This document shows positions 9,245-21,739 of a stretch of DNA of 64,000 nucleotides, piece after piece; within the stretch, counting starts at the first letter, position 1, and every line of letters begins with the position of its first letter. Location of the stretch: NCBI RefSeq assembly GCF_009497155.1, contig NZ_WINI01000008.1, positions 124,001 through 188,000 of the forward strand. The letters run 5' to 3'. The notes beneath the pieces were generated by a model that saw nothing but the letters and a program-made list of their open reading frames with translations, ran no database searches and had not been told where the DNA came from. The DNA is from Glaciimonas soli (lineage in GTDB: Bacteria > Pseudomonadota > Gammaproteobacteria > Burkholderiales > Burkholderiaceae_D). The translations under genes were made by a program, and so were the position numbers.

Positions 9245-10054
9245 ATGAATCAAATGAAAATTGCGGTCGCCGGCGCCTCTGGTCGCATGGGGCATATGCT
9301 AATAGAAGCAATCGAACAAGCTGATGACGCCAGGCTAGCCGGCGCCTTGGATGTCGCGGCAGCACCTGGAATTGGCACCGACGCCGCAGCTTTTTTAGGC
9401 AAAACTTCTGGCGTGTTGATTGAATCCGATTTAGCAACGTCTTTGGCTAATGCCGAATTTTTGATTGATTTCACACGACCAGAAGGCACGCTAAAACATC
9501 TGGAATACTGCGCTGCCCATGGCGTCAAAATGATTATCGGCACGACAGGCTTTGATGATGCCGGCAAAGCTGCGATTGCCGCAGCGGCAAAAAAAACGGC
9601 GATTATGTTTGCGCCTAATATGAGCGTCGGCGTCAATGTCACCATGAAATTGCTGGAGCTGGCTGCCAGGAATTTCTCGCACGGTTACGATATCGAAATT
9701 ATCGAAGCCCATCATCGTCATAAAGTCGATGCGCCATCCGGTACGGCATTGCAAATGGGCGAAGTGATTGCCGCGGCTTTAGGTCGCAAGCTTGATGACG
9801 TTGCTGTTTATGCACGTGAAGGTGTTACTGGCGCACGCGATCCGTCATCTATCGGCTTCGCAGCGATTCGCGGTGGCGACATCGTCGGCGATCACACTGT
9901 ATTGTTTGCCGGTGATGGCGAACGCATAGAAATTTCACACAAATCGTCCAGCCGCGTTCATTACGCCCATGGCAGCTTGCGCGCAGCGCGCTTTTTGCGT
10001 GACAAAGTCACTGGGTTATACGATATGCAAGATGTATTAGGTCTAAAAAACTAA
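9245..10054 (+). CDS. dapB: 4-hydroxy-tetrahydrodipicolinate reductase
   Basis: Reduces hydroxy-tetrahydrodipicolinate with NAD(P)H in the diaminopimelate/lysine pathway. Rossmann motif G10-x-x-G13-x-x-G16 (GASGRMG), the GTTGF segment, and the catalytic [15 protein letters not shown] region are all present. Length 269 matches the family. AAGAAG precedes the ATG at a suitable distance. exbB begins 18 bases after the stop, so dapB-exbB-exbD may be co-transcribed, although function does not link them obviously. Confidence 0.97.
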   Translation: MNQMKIAVAGASGRMGHMLIEAIEQADDARLAGALDVAAAPGIGTDAAAFLGKTSGVLIESDLATSLANAEFLIDFTRPEGTLKHLEYCAAHGVKMIIGTTGFDDAGKAAIAAAAKKTAIMFAPNMSVGVNVTMKLLELAARNFSHGYDIEIIEAHHRHKVDAPSGTALQMGEVIAAALGRKLDDVAVYAREGVTGARDPSSIGFAAIRGGDIVGDHTVLFAGDGERIEISHKSSSRVHYAHGSLRAARFLRDKVTGLYDMQDVLGLKN

Positions 10055-10071
10055 GACTGAAAATTAAAGCA

Positions 10072-10779
10072 ATGGACACAAATCTCGGGTTAGCGCACTA
10101 CTGGGCGCAGGGCGATGCCATCTCTCATACCGTTGCTTATGTATTGTTGGCGATGTCCGTCGTTAGCTGGTTTTATATCCTGTCTAAAACCTTGAGTTCA
10201 TGGCGCATTCGTCGCAGCGCGGCGGCATTGGACGGTTTTTGGCAAGCACCTACTGTTGCCGATGCGATTAATGTCATTGAGCAGGCCGATAGTGAAAACG
10301 TATACACGCCGTTAGCTAAACAAGCCGCTCTTGCCGCAGCCATCAAAACCCCGTCCGGCAATAGCTCCGCCGCGTCCTCAGCGACATCGCTAAATGCCGC
10401 AAGCGATCTTAGCGAATTAATTACCCGCACCTTACGTCGGGAAATTACGCGCGTATCGTCACGCCTGGAAAATGGACTAACCTTGCTGGCATCAGTCGGC
10501 GCGACCTCTCCTTTCGTTGGCTTGTTTGGAACTGTGTGGGGGATCTATCATGCGCTGATGGCAGTCTCCGGCTCAGGCACCGTACAAATTGATAAAATCG
10601 CGGGGCCGGTCGGCGAAGCCCTGATCATGACAGCCTTGGGTTTATTGGTCGCCATTCCGGCAGTGCTGGCGTATAACGGCTTCAATCGCGTGAATCGGAT
10701 TACCTTGGCAGAATTGGATGGATTTGCACATGATTTACACGCACATCTGACAACCGGTAGCCGTGTTGGCCAACCGTAA
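10072..10779 (+). CDS. exbB: MotA/TolQ/ExbB-type proton channel
   Basis: Proton-channel subunit that powers TonB- or Tol-dependent outer-membrane transport. Three transmembrane segments are visible: near residues 20-40, and two long ones in the C-terminal half containing ASVGATSPFVGLFGTVWGIY and ALIMTALGLLVAIPAVLAY, the signature of the family. 235 residues. With exbD directly behind and no tolA/tolB/pal, I read it as ExbB rather than TolQ. It probably serves the TonB encoded at 22.4 kb. Confidence 0.9.
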   Translation: MDTNLGLAHYWAQGDAISHTVAYVLLAMSVVSWFYILSKTLSSWRIRRSAAALDGFWQAPTVADAINVIEQADSENVYTPLAKQAALAAAIKTPSGNSSAASSATSLNAASDLSELITRTLRREITRVSSRLENGLTLLASVGATSPFVGLFGTVWGIYHALMAVSGSGTVQIDKIAGPVGEALIMTALGLLVAIPAVLAYNGFNRVNRITLAELDGFAHDLHAHLTTGSRVGQP

Positions 10780-10797
10780 AATCATCACTTAAAAATC

Positions 10798-11238
10798 ATG
10801 GCATTCGGCGGATTCGACGACACAAAGCAGAACGCACCAATGGCGGATATTAATATCACGCCGATGGTCGACGTCATGCTCGTCTTGTTGGTGATTTTTA
10901 TCATTACCTCGCCATTGTTTGTCCATGCCATCAAAGTCGATTTACCCACCGCACAAGCCGCTCAGGCTTCGGAAAAACCGGAAACCATTGTATTGTCGAT
11001 TAATCATGATGGTAAATTTTTCTGGGATAATGATGCGGTTGAAGAAGGAGAATTAACGGTTCGGCTGGCCGCTGCCAGCAAAAAGCAGCCGCAACCTGAA
11101 TTACAACTACGTGCTGATAAAGACACCCGCTATGAAACTTTGGCGCAAATCATGTCTTTAGCGCAAACGAACGGTTTGACCAAAATTGGCTTCGTGACCG
11201 AACCCAAAGCAACTAACGCCGCACCCATCACTAAATAG
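10798..11238 (+). CDS. exbD: Biopolymer transport protein ExbD/TolR
   Basis: Partner of ExbB, with one transmembrane helix followed by a periplasmic domain. The sequence shows MADINITPMVDVMLVLLVIF at about 14-33, including the conserved membrane Asp of the proton path, and a C-terminal part with LRADKDTRYETLAQIM, the typical ExbD end. 146 residues. It starts 18 bases after exbB. Beyond it lie about 170 bases without a gene. Confidence 0.93.
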   Translation: MAFGGFDDTKQNAPMADINITPMVDVMLVLLVIFIITSPLFVHAIKVDLPTAQAAQASEKPETIVLSINHDGKFFWDNDAVEEGELTVRLAAASKKQPQPELQLRADKDTRYETLAQIMSLAQTNGLTKIGFVTEPKATNAAPITK

Positions 11239-11408
11239 TCGCAATTGTCGCTAAATTAGGCTTTTTAACTCCTTCCGTACCCATCCCATCATCTTTCATC
11301 AGTAGCAAACCACACTGCATCCCCACAGTATTTGTCAATTACGTCGCTTTATCACCACACAAAATTAATTTTCCAAAAGCAACAAAATAGGTAAGAGGAT
11401 CGTCTAGA

Positions 11409-12473
11409 ATGTATCTTTATGTTTCTAAATGTATCTTTATATTTCAATATCATTGCCCACCTATGACCTCGCCTTACACCCCATTCATTGAGTGGTTGCT
11501 TCATGCTCCAACTGGATTGCTTCGGTCATTTGCCGTTAACGATGCTATTTCTATTTCGCAACGCCCTGCGCAACGCACCACAAAAATTAATTTGCATGCT
11601 GGCCAAAGCGATTCAATAGGATATTTATCTTTTGTTGCCAAACAAGTAAAAAATAGCTTTCGTACATTAGCCAATTATCACCATACAAAACAATGGCTTT
11701 GTTATTGGAATACTTCTCCGCAGCACATGCAATTAGCCAGTGCGACGCCGCGGTTAATGCAAAAAATTTATCGCCCTTACCAATCTATTCGTCTATCGAT
11801 TCAAGACCGGCTCGCCCTGTTAACTTCGCACTATAATTTTGTGCTCCAACATGGACTGGGGTCACTGACACTGCGCGCCGCAAACAGTCCCGTTTTATTA
11901 GTCAGCTTCAATGGCAAGTCCGACACCACATATGAAATCTATTTGTCAGCGATGGCAACACTGGATAGAGAAGGTGAATTAGTACTGGAGCTATGCAGCA
12001 ATCAGCAGCTTTTATTCTCCATCGCGTTTACCTTCTGCAACAAAGAATTACAGCCATGCGTCAGGGTCGGTTGCCTGCAAGGTCCGCGCGGCGATGACAG
12101 ACAAGAGCGCGTACGCGCAGCCACACGCGACATGTTCGGACTGCGTCCTAAAAATTTGGTATTGCGCCTGGTTCGTGAAATTGCTCAAGAATTTGGCTGC
12201 AAGAACGTGATACTGGTCTCCAATGAGCATCGCGTCATGCAGTACACGCGCAAAGATAAGCTATTCGCCAACTATGATGAATTTTGGTTGGAATCTGGAG
12301 CGATACGGCGCACTGATGGCGACTTCCAACTTGCTTGCGACCACATTCCTGTGACCAATCTGGAAGAAATTCCATCAAGCAAACGCTCTGAGGCAAGAAA
12401 ACGTATAACACTGACTGCCAATGCCGCAGCAGCAATACGTGGCTATTTAAGCAACTATTATCACCCCTCCTAA
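11409..12473 (+). CDS. DUF535 (VirK/YbjX family) protein
   Basis: Belongs to the VirK/YbjX (DUF535) family, whose biochemical role is unknown. Relatives have been tied to virulence or antimicrobial-peptide resistance in enterics. Family-like segments are HYNFVLQHG, VGCLQGPRGDDRQERVRAATRDMFGLRPKNLVLRL (in pieces) and NEHRVMQYTRKDKLFANYDEFW. The ATG at 11409 has AGAGGA nine bases upstream. An internal ATG at 11463 would give a more conventional N-terminus but lacks a ribosome site. The first codons sit in a direct repeat (AATGTATCTTTAT at 11408 and 11427). It stands alone between exbD and leuS. Confidence 0.82.
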   Translation: MYLYVSKCIFIFQYHCPPMTSPYTPFIEWLLHAPTGLLRSFAVNDAISISQRPAQRTTKINLHAGQSDSIGYLSFVAKQVKNSFRTLANYHHTKQWLCYWNTSPQHMQLASATPRLMQKIYRPYQSIRLSIQDRLALLTSHYNFVLQHGLGSLTLRAANSPVLLVSFNGKSDTTYEIYLSAMATLDREGELVLELCSNQQLLFSIAFTFCNKELQPCVRVGCLQGPRGDDRQERVRAATRDMFGLRPKNLVLRLVREIAQEFGCKNVILVSNEHRVMQYTRKDKLFANYDEFWLESGAIRRTDGDFQLACDHIPVTNLEEIPSSKRSEARKRITLTANAAAAIRGYLSNYYHPS

Positions 12474-12541
12474 ATCAACATCCTGCAATCGCGCATCTCG
12501 TAACTTTCGCCTCCCTTCACAGCACTGCCCTACTCGACCGA

Positions 12542-15266
<2,725 letters not shown>

Positions 15267-15283
15267 AGCTACGCCAGTAAACA

Positions 15284-15315
15284 CCTCGTCATCCTCGCAA
15301 ATGCAGGGATGATGA
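15284..15315. repeat. degenerate REP-like half element
   Basis: CTCGTCATCCTCGCAAATGC followed by AGGGATGATGAA resembles one arm pair of the GTCATTCCCGCG-type repeats found elsewhere in the window, but is short and decayed. It lies between leuS and lptE. Confidence 0.4.
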
Positions 15316-15359
15316 AGGTAGCAATAACTGTCCCGCCTGAATTTAAAAAGGAACACTGT

Positions 15360-16004
15360 ATGACATCACTATCCATGCAACGTCCATCACGCAATTTATT
15401 CCCTCGCTGGATGCTGATCTTTGCATTGAGTGCACTGTTAGCCGCTTGTGGCTTCCATTTGCGCGGCTCTGCCAATTTGCCATTTAAGTCGATTTATCTT
15501 GGTTCCGCTACAGGCACTCCGCTCGGTGTCGAATTAAAGCGCAATATTCAAGCGGGTGGTCAAACGATCGTACTGCCAAAAGCAGATGGTGCTGAAGCGA
15601 TTATGGACGTGATTTCACAAAAGCAGGAAAAGACAATTCTGACCCTTAACAGTCAAGGTCAGGTGCGTGAATATATGCTGTATTACCGCTTTACCTTCCG
15701 ATTACTCGATGCGCAGAAAAAAGTATTGATGCCAGAGACTCAGATCACATTAAAACGTGACATTAGCTATAGCCAATCGGAAGAGTTGTCAAAAGTGGCA
15801 GAGGAAGCCTTGCTATATCGTGATATGCAAAGCGATTTGGTACAGCAAATTTTACGTCGCTTTGGAGCACTCAAGCCAATCGCAACGACTGACACAGCGC
15901 CAGTGGTTAGCCCGGAGACCAACACAGACAGTACTCCAGATACCTCAGGCACGTTAGCGACGCCGAATGTGCCTGGCAATACTCAGCCAACGCCAGCCAA
16001 ATAA
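15360..16004 (+). CDS. lptE: LPS-assembly lipoprotein LptE
   Basis: LptE plugs and assists LptD in delivering lipopolysaccharide to the outer surface. The ATG at 15360 follows AAGGA at a good distance. The earlier in-frame ATG has no ribosome site. The signal peptide ends at the lipobox LLAACG, and the fold begins GFHLRGSANLPF, typical of the family. A Thr/Pro-rich disordered tail of about 40 residues follows the domain. holA starts 10 bases after the stop. Confidence 0.92.
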   Translation: MTSLSMQRPSRNLFPRWMLIFALSALLAACGFHLRGSANLPFKSIYLGSATGTPLGVELKRNIQAGGQTIVLPKADGAEAIMDVISQKQEKTILTLNSQGQVREYMLYYRFTFRLLDAQKKVLMPETQITLKRDISYSQSEELSKVAEEALLYRDMQSDLVQQILRRFGALKPIATTDTAPVVSPETNTDSTPDTSGTLATPNVPGNTQPTPAK

Positions 16005-16014
16005 CGGATAGCGT

Positions 16015-17034
16015 ATGCAATTGCGAATTGATGCACTCGATGCTCACTTGGCGAAAACGCTAGCGCCGTTATACGTCATCACCAGTGACGAGCATCTGCT
16101 GGCGCTGGAGGCTGCCGATAAAATGCGTAAAGCTGCGCGTCAGCATGGCTGCACTGAACGCGATGTTCTGGTTGTAGACCGCAGTTTTAAATGGGGTGAG
16201 TTATTGGCGGCGAATCAATCGCAATCGCTGTTTGGCGATAAAAAATTGATAGAACTGCGCATCCCCACTGGCAAACCCGGCAAGGAAGGTGGACAAGCGT
16301 TACAACATTACGCGACGACACTGAACCCTGATAACGTGACCATCATCAGCTTGCCCAAACTGGATTGGGCAACACAAAAAGCGGCGTGGGTCAGCAGTTT
16401 GCAACAGACTGCGGTATACATAGACATACCATTAGTGGAACGGGCGCAATTACCCAACTGGATTGGTGTTCGAATGGCTGCGCAGCAGCAAAGTGCGGAT
16501 AGACAGTCCCTGGACTTTGTCGCAGATCGGGTCGAGGGCAATTTATTAGCGGCACATCAGGAAATCCAAAAGCTGGCGTTGTTGCATCCGCCGGGAAAAC
16601 TCAGCTATGAGCAGATACAAGATGCTGTGCTCAATGTCGCGCGCTACGATGTATTCAAGTTGAACGAAGCCATGCTGGCAGGCGATGTGCCGCGCCTGGT
16701 GCGCATGGTAAATGGCTTGAAAGGTGAAGGCGAAGCGCTGCCATTGGTGCTGTGGGCAATTGCCGAAGAATGCCGCACTCTATTGAAATTAAAATCAGGT
16801 GTAACACAAGGTCGTCCAATCGGCGCATTGTTAAAGGAATATCGGATCTGGGGTCCACGCGAAAGACTGATGGAGCCAGCCGTGCGTCGCCTTTCCTTGA
16901 CGACACTGGAAACCGCTTTGCAGCAAGCTGCGCAGATCGACAAAATGGTGAAAGGCCTGCGCGCAAAAGCCTACGCTGGCGATGCCTGGGATGCCTTGTT
17001 ACAGCTTAGCCTGAAGATCGCGCGACCGTCGTAA
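16015..17034 (+). CDS. holA: DNA polymerase III, delta subunit
   Basis: Delta opens the beta sliding clamp within the clamp-loader complex. The sequence has the N-terminal LAPLYVITSDEHLLALEAAD segment, a weak P-loop-like fold without Walker motifs as usual for delta, and the helical C-terminal collar with MVKGLRAKAYAGDAWDALL. 339 residues. Position directly behind lptE is standard for betaproteobacteria and gammaproteobacteria. Confidence 0.94.
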   Translation: MQLRIDALDAHLAKTLAPLYVITSDEHLLALEAADKMRKAARQHGCTERDVLVVDRSFKWGELLAANQSQSLFGDKKLIELRIPTGKPGKEGGQALQHYATTLNPDNVTIISLPKLDWATQKAAWVSSLQQTAVYIDIPLVERAQLPNWIGVRMAAQQQSADRQSLDFVADRVEGNLLAAHQEIQKLALLHPPGKLSYEQIQDAVLNVARYDVFKLNEAMLAGDVPRLVRMVNGLKGEGEALPLVLWAIAEECRTLLKLKSGVTQGRPIGALLKEYRIWGPRERLMEPAVRRLSLTTLETALQQAAQIDKMVKGLRAKAYAGDAWDALLQLSLKIARPS

Positions 17035-17114
17035 ACCTCGTCTGCACTTGCCAGGTTATGGTCTAGTTTGCCCTTTGTACGCTACGAAAATTCTTATTCT
17101 AATTATTTGACACT

Positions 17115-18386
17115 ATGAACATCCCATCCTATATGACCGAAGTCGGCCAACGTGCCCGCGCAGCATCGCGTGCCATGGCGCGTGCGGATACGGCAACTAA
17201 AAATAAAGCACTGAGCCTGATTGCCGCTGCGATTACACGCGATGCAGATCAACTGCGTGCCGCCAATCAAAAGGATTTGGACGCCGCCCGCGCCAACGGC
17301 TTAGCCAGTGCCTTACTGGACAGGCTAACCCTATCCGATAAAGCCATCGCCACCATGATTGAAGGCTTGCAGCAGATTGTCGCGCTGCCCGATCCTATCG
17401 GTGAAATCTCGAATATGAAATTTCGCCCGACCGGCATACAAGTTGGCCAAATGCGGGTGCCATTGGGGGTCATCGGCATCATTTACGAGGCGCGTCCCAA
17501 CGTGACGGTTGATGCTGCTGGCCTATGCATTAAAAGCGGTAATGCGACCATCTTGCGCGGTGGTTCAGAGGCGATCCATTGCAATCAGGCGCTGGCCAAA
17601 TTGGTGCAAGAAGGATTGACCGGTGCAGGCCTGCCAGCCGATGCGGTGCAAGTGATCGCCACCACCGATCGCGCCGCGGTAGGCGCGATGATCACCATGC
17701 CAGACTATATCGATGTAATCGTTCCACGGGGCGGCAAAGGCTTGATTGCGCGCTTGATCGAAGAGTCCACAGTGCCGATGATTAAGCATCTGGATGGCAT
17801 ATGTCATGTGTATATCGACGATCAGGCTGATGTTGAAAAAGCACTGAAAATCGCCTTCAACGCCAAATGTCATCGCTATGGCACCTGCAACACGATGGAA
17901 ACCTTATTGGTCGCGCGCGCCATTGCGCCACAAGTATTACCGGAACTAAGTACGCTCTATCTCAGTCAACAGGTTGAGCTACGTGCCGATGAGGACGCCT
18001 ACAAAATATTACAGGCTGGCGCCTATCCGCATTTGAGCAGTGCTACAGAAGAAGATTGGAAGACGGAATATCTGGCGCCGATTCTGTCCATTAAAACTGT
18101 CGCCGACATGGATGAGGCAATTACCCATATCAATACCTATTCGTCGCATCACACAGATAGCATCGTCACCGAAAATTATTCACGCTCCATGCGCTTCTTG
18201 CGTGAAGTTGATTCAGCATCGGTAATGGTGAATGCGTCGACCCGTTTTGCTGACGGTTTTGAATTTGGCTTAGGCGCAGAAATCGGTATTTCCAACGATA
18301 AATTGCATGCGCGTGGACCGGTTGGATTAGATGGATTGACGTCTTTAAAGTATGTTGTGCTGGGCCACGGTGAAATACGGGAATAA
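17115..18386 (+). CDS. proA: Gamma-glutamyl phosphate reductase
   Basis: Reduces glutamyl-5-phosphate to glutamate semialdehyde with NADPH in proline synthesis. It is an aldehyde-dehydrogenase-fold protein of 423 residues. The catalytic cysteine lies in [10 protein letters not shown] (Cys258). The partner kinase proB is not adjacent but lies at 44.7 kb in this window, a common split in Burkholderiales. Confidence 0.97.
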   Translation: MNIPSYMTEVGQRARAASRAMARADTATKNKALSLIAAAITRDADQLRAANQKDLDAARANGLASALLDRLTLSDKAIATMIEGLQQIVALPDPIGEISNMKFRPTGIQVGQMRVPLGVIGIIYEARPNVTVDAAGLCIKSGNATILRGGSEAIHCNQALAKLVQEGLTGAGLPADAVQVIATTDRAAVGAMITMPDYIDVIVPRGGKGLIARLIEESTVPMIKHLDGICHVYIDDQADVEKALKIAFNAKCHRYGTCNTMETLLVARAIAPQVLPELSTLYLSQQVELRADEDAYKILQAGAYPHLSSATEEDWKTEYLAPILSIKTVADMDEAITHINTYSSHHTDSIVTENYSRSMRFLREVDSASVMVNASTRFADGFEFGLGAEIGISNDKLHARGPVGLDGLTSLKYVVLGHGEIRE

Positions 18387-18447
18387 GCAATTAACATTTA
18401 GCCAATATAGTATTAGCCGCAGTTAAACCTCTTTTCTTAGGAACAAT

Positions 18448-18870
18448 ATGCTCTGGATCAAAGCGCTGCACATCGTTTTCGTTACCTCATGGTTTGCCGG
18501 GTTGTTTTATCTGCCGCGTATTTTCGTCAATCTGGCGCTGGAAACTGAAGCCAATGCAACGCAACGACTATTGCTAATGGCACGAAAACTGTATCGCTTC
18601 ATGACGCCATTAGCACTGATTGCTATCGTATTGGGTGGCTGGTTGTGGCTAGGCTACGGCATCGGCAAGGGGCCTTACAGCGGCTGGATGCACGCCAAGC
18701 TACTATTTGTCATTTTGGCGATTGGTTATCATCACGCCTGTGGCAGCTTGCTGAAAAAATTTGAACTGGGCACCAATAAACGCAGCCACGTCTGGTTCCG
18801 CTGGTTTAATGAAGTGCCGGTGATTTTATTGTTAGCGATTGTGATTTTGGTTGTTGTTAAACCTTTTTAA
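18448..18870 (+). CDS. HemJ/CopD-like four-helix membrane protein (UPF0093)
   Basis: Short inner-membrane protein of 140 residues with four predicted transmembrane helices. The start LWIKALHIVFVTSWFAGLFY and the conserved His8 fit the UPF0093 group that includes HemJ, the protoporphyrinogen IX oxidase used by bacteria lacking HemG and HemY. Arg and Lys near RKLYRF and HAKLLF are also typical. If correct it feeds hemH in this same window. A CopD-type protein is the alternative. Six bases separate the TAA from the next gene's region of start at 18885. Confidence 0.75.
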   Translation: MLWIKALHIVFVTSWFAGLFYLPRIFVNLALETEANATQRLLLMARKLYRFMTPLALIAIVLGGWLWLGYGIGKGPYSGWMHAKLLFVILAIGYHHACGSLLKKFELGTNKRSHVWFRWFNEVPVILLLAIVILVVVKPF

Positions 18871-18884
18871 AAAGCCCTGCTATC

Positions 18885-19487
18885 ATGCGCAAAACCTGTG
18901 AATATTTTTTTGCACCGCAATCTCCCTGGACTTATCTTGGTCATGCACGTTTGATCGCATTGGCACAACAGTACGATGTAACAATTGCATTAAAGCCTTG
19001 TGATTTATCGAAAGTTTTTTCGACTTCCGGTGGCGTGCCATTGAATCAAAGGCCGCCTCAGCGTCAGGCTTATCGTCTGCTAGAGTTGCAACGCTGGAGC
19101 GAATATTTACAACAACCGTTGAACCTGCATCCTCGCTATTTTCCTGTGATGCCAAATGATGCCAGCAAATTTATTATTGCTGCACAACTGGCACACGGGA
19201 CGACTGCGGCATTGCAGTTAACCGGTGCCATCATGCGTGGCGTATGGGCAGAAGATAAAAATATCGCCGATAGCGCTACCCTGATCGCCATCGCAACAGC
19301 GCTTGGCCATGATGGTAACGCATTGCAGAAAGCAGCTGAAACAGCCAGCGTCGCCAGTGCGTTTGATCAATTTACCGACGAAGCCATCGCCGCCAATGTT
19401 TTTGGCGCACCATGGTATATCGTTGATGGTGAAGGTTTCTGGGGACAAGATCGATTGGATTTTGTCGAACGTGCTTTTGCTAAATAG
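18885..19487 (+). CDS. 2-hydroxychromene-2-carboxylate isomerase-like (DsbA-fold, GST kappa) protein
   Basis: A 200-residue thioredoxin-fold protein of the HCCA isomerase/GST-kappa group, which act with glutathione on aromatic substrates. It shows the N-terminal YFFAPQSPWTYLGHARL strand-helix and the C-terminal VFGAPWYIVDGEGFWGQDRL region characteristic of the group. No naphthalene-degradation genes are near, so the true substrate is unknown. It closely follows the HemJ-like gene. Confidence 0.85.
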   Translation: MRKTCEYFFAPQSPWTYLGHARLIALAQQYDVTIALKPCDLSKVFSTSGGVPLNQRPPQRQAYRLLELQRWSEYLQQPLNLHPRYFPVMPNDASKFIIAAQLAHGTTAALQLTGAIMRGVWAEDKNIADSATLIAIATALGHDGNALQKAAETASVASAFDQFTDEAIAANVFGAPWYIVDGEGFWGQDRLDFVERAFAK

Positions 19488-19562
19488 AATTTCTTGTTTC
19501 ACAAAAAAGTTTTACCCAGCCAGTAATTATAGAAGTAACACCAACGGATAAAAGGTTCCCCC

Positions 19563-20795
19563 ATGTCACAACTACCCAACTCTCAACACTCTTATTTCTG
19601 CCCCTGCCCACGTGGCATGGAAACGGTGTTAGCTGAAGAGCTAAACGAAATCGCGCAACTCACCGCACCGCTAGTCACATTGAAAGTACACACGCAAGTT
19701 CCTGGCGGCGTGCATTGTTCTGGCTTGTTGAGCGATGCCTGGCGGATTAACTTGCATTCGCGTATTGCTAGCCGCGTACTGCTGCGCCTGGCCCATCGTT
19801 CTTACAAAAATGAGAATGATATTTACGATACTGCACTGGAACAAGAGTGGGAAAACTGGTTCACCGTTGACCATACCATACGGGTTGACGTCACTGCGAT
19901 CAAATCACCGTTGCGTAGCCTGGAATTTACCACGCTGAAAATCAAGGATGCAATCTGCGACCGTTTCCGTGACATCTGTAACGAGCGGCCATCAGTCAAT
20001 ACCAATATTCCGGATATGCGTATTGTTGGCTTTCTTGATGCGCACACTTTCACTTTGTATCTCGATACTTCTGGCGAAGCGCTCTTCAAGCGCGGCTGGC
20101 GCACTGAAACCGGTGATGCACCGTTGCGTGAAAACCTGGCAGCTGGCTTACTGCGTACTTCCGGCTGGAAGCCTGGAACGGTGTTGTTTGACCCGATGTG
20201 CGGATCTGGCACTATCCTGGTTGAAGCTGCTCAGATTTTGGCCGGCATCCCTTCTGGTGCTCGCCGTGATTTTGCCTTTGAAAAATTTCATAGCTTTGAT
20301 GCCGCGCTATGGCAAACCATCAAGAATGACTTCAAACCAAATCCACTTCCTCTTACGCCCACTATTTTCGGCAGCGATATTTCGGGTGATATGGTGCAGA
20401 TTACAGCAGAGAATTTACGCAATGCTGGTATCCTGTTTGAAGTTCCACTTAAACAAATTGAAGCGCAGGAAGTGCGTCCGCCCAACGATGCCAGCAGCGG
20501 CATCATGCTGACTAATCCACCGTACGGTGAACGTATCGGCGTACGCGGCGATAGCACGCTGGCCACGGAAGATTTATTCAACGCTTTCTTCAATGCGTTT
20601 GGTAATACTTTGAAACAACGCTTTGCAGGTTGGAGCGTATTCCTGTTTACTGCTGATTTGACAGTTCCCAAACTGCTGCGCCTGAAAGAAGCGCGTAAAA
20701 CGCCCTTTTTTAATGGCGCGCTTGAATGTCGTTTATTCCGCTTCGATATGGTGTCCGGATTCAATCGAAGAGAAGCCGCCAAACCGAAAGAATAA
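19563..20795 (+). CDS. THUMP-domain class I SAM-dependent RNA methyltransferase (RlmL-like)
   Basis: N-terminal ferredoxin-like/THUMP region starting FCPCPRGMETVLAEEL, then a Rossmann methyltransferase domain with FDPMCGSGTILVEAA from residue 209 and the catalytic NPPY at 318-321. This layout matches single-domain relatives of the N-terminal half of E. coli RlmL, which methylates N2 of a guanine in 23S rRNA. The fused RlmK half is absent, as usual outside enterics. 410 residues. The exact RNA target is inferred. Confidence 0.87.
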   Translation: MSQLPNSQHSYFCPCPRGMETVLAEELNEIAQLTAPLVTLKVHTQVPGGVHCSGLLSDAWRINLHSRIASRVLLRLAHRSYKNENDIYDTALEQEWENWFTVDHTIRVDVTAIKSPLRSLEFTTLKIKDAICDRFRDICNERPSVNTNIPDMRIVGFLDAHTFTLYLDTSGEALFKRGWRTETGDAPLRENLAAGLLRTSGWKPGTVLFDPMCGSGTILVEAAQILAGIPSGARRDFAFEKFHSFDAALWQTIKNDFKPNPLPLTPTIFGSDISGDMVQITAENLRNAGILFEVPLKQIEAQEVRPPNDASSGIMLTNPPYGERIGVRGDSTLATEDLFNAFFNAFGNTLKQRFAGWSVFLFTADLTVPKLLRLKEARKTPFFNGALECRLFRFDMVSGFNRREAAKPKE

Positions 20796-20797
20796 GC

Positions 20798-21145
20798 ATG
20801 CTCACACCCTTAGAAGTCGTTGAACGCCAATTCGAAGCCTACAATGCACGTGATCTTGATCGCTTTGTGAGTAATTTCAGTGAAACCTATCGCGCTTATC
20901 GCATGCCGTCTCTGGAGCCATATATCGCAGGAAAAGCACAATTAACGGAGTTCTATGCAACCAAACGTTTCAATGACTCAGGATTAAAACTAAGGGCAGA
21001 GCTGATCCAGCGTACCGTGATGGGCGATAAGGTTTGTGATCATGAACTCCTCTGGGGGCTGACTGCAAGTTCTATCGAAATGATGATTATTTGGGAAGTG
21101 CGGAACGGTCTTATCGAAACCTCCTGGGCTTTTTCTGCTGCCTGA
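20798..21145 (+). CDS. NTF2-like/SnoaL-type small protein
   Basis: A 115-residue protein with the cone-shaped NTF2-like signature: helix VVERQFEAYNARDLDRFVSN, then FSETYRAYRMPS. Members range from steroid isomerases to proteins of unknown role. I chose the ATG at 20798, two bases after the stop of the methyltransferase and behind GAAAG, since the longer frame overlaps that gene. Probably translated together with it. Confidence 0.75.
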   Translation: MLTPLEVVERQFEAYNARDLDRFVSNFSETYRAYRMPSLEPYIAGKAQLTEFYATKRFNDSGLKLRAELIQRTVMGDKVCDHELLWGLTASSIEMMIIWEVRNGLIETSWAFSAA

Positions 21146-21493
21146 CCCCAAATTTAGTATTGACGGAAACAGAGGGACAATATTTTGCTCCTCCTGTTTT
21201 CCGTAATCTGCACTATCAAAACACGTATTTTTTGTAGAGTTTAAGACAACGAATATATTCAGGAAGTTGTCACGGCCAGCAACAACAAGCATCACCCTTC
21301 TTTTCTACCTCTCCAGCTCTACGCTCTCCCTCAGCAATTTGTCGCAGCTCCGAGACATTGCCACTCCATTACAATAACAAAAAAACAATATATTCCTAAA
21401 CAATACAAAGCATTACAGAAAAACGCTTGCAATCCTTCGTCAAATAAAGAATAATCTAAACAAGAACTATTCGTATTTAGATAAAGGATTGAC
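21146..21493. other. gene-free stretch before hemP
   Basis: No coding frame of note. An imperfect hairpin (21163-21204, arms ACGGAAACAGAGG and CCTCCTGTTTTCCGT with two bulges) follows the NTF2-like gene and may end its transcript. The right-hand third is very A/T-rich and holds the hemP promoter region. Confidence 0.5.
21427..21482 (+). promoter_or_regulatory. hemP promoter with overlapping A/T-rich inverted repeats, possible Fur operator
   Basis: TTGCAA (21427-21432), a 17-base spacer and AATAAT (21450-21455) form a plausible sigma-70 promoter. ATCTAAA (21454-21460) and TTTAGAT (21476-21482) are perfect inverted repeats beginning in the -10, and GAATA/TATTC arms (21449, 21472) are nested. 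Position and composition suit iron control by Fur, but the match to the 19-bp Fur box is poor. Confidence 0.45.
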
Positions 21494-21700
21494 ATGACTA
21501 ACCTGATGCCTGACTTAATACGAACCGCAACAGAAAACGAACACACTGAAGTGCAGCAAAAAAGTGCTCAGACCAAAGCAATTACGCGTATCAAAAGTCA
21601 CGAATTGTTCCAACAAATGCGTGAATTGGAAATTGATCATGGTGGCAGAATTTATAAACTGCGATTGACGCAATTGAACAAATTGATTCTGACTGCGTAG
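21494..21700 (+). CDS. hemP: Haemin uptake protein HemP
   Basis: HemP is a small protein found in front of haem or iron uptake genes. In Burkholderia relatives it acts as an activator of haem uptake. The C-terminal half carries the signature SHELFQQM...GRIYKLRLTQLNKLILTA. 68 residues, with AAAGGA before the ATG. It opens an iron cluster with an unknown gene, bfd, tonB and bfr. Confidence 0.88.
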   Translation: MTNLMPDLIRTATENEHTEVQQKSAQTKAITRIKSHELFQQMRELEIDHGGRIYKLRLTQLNKLILTA

Positions 21701-21739
21701 TGGCGGTGGTTTGTATTTGCATCTTTTTAGGGAATCGTG

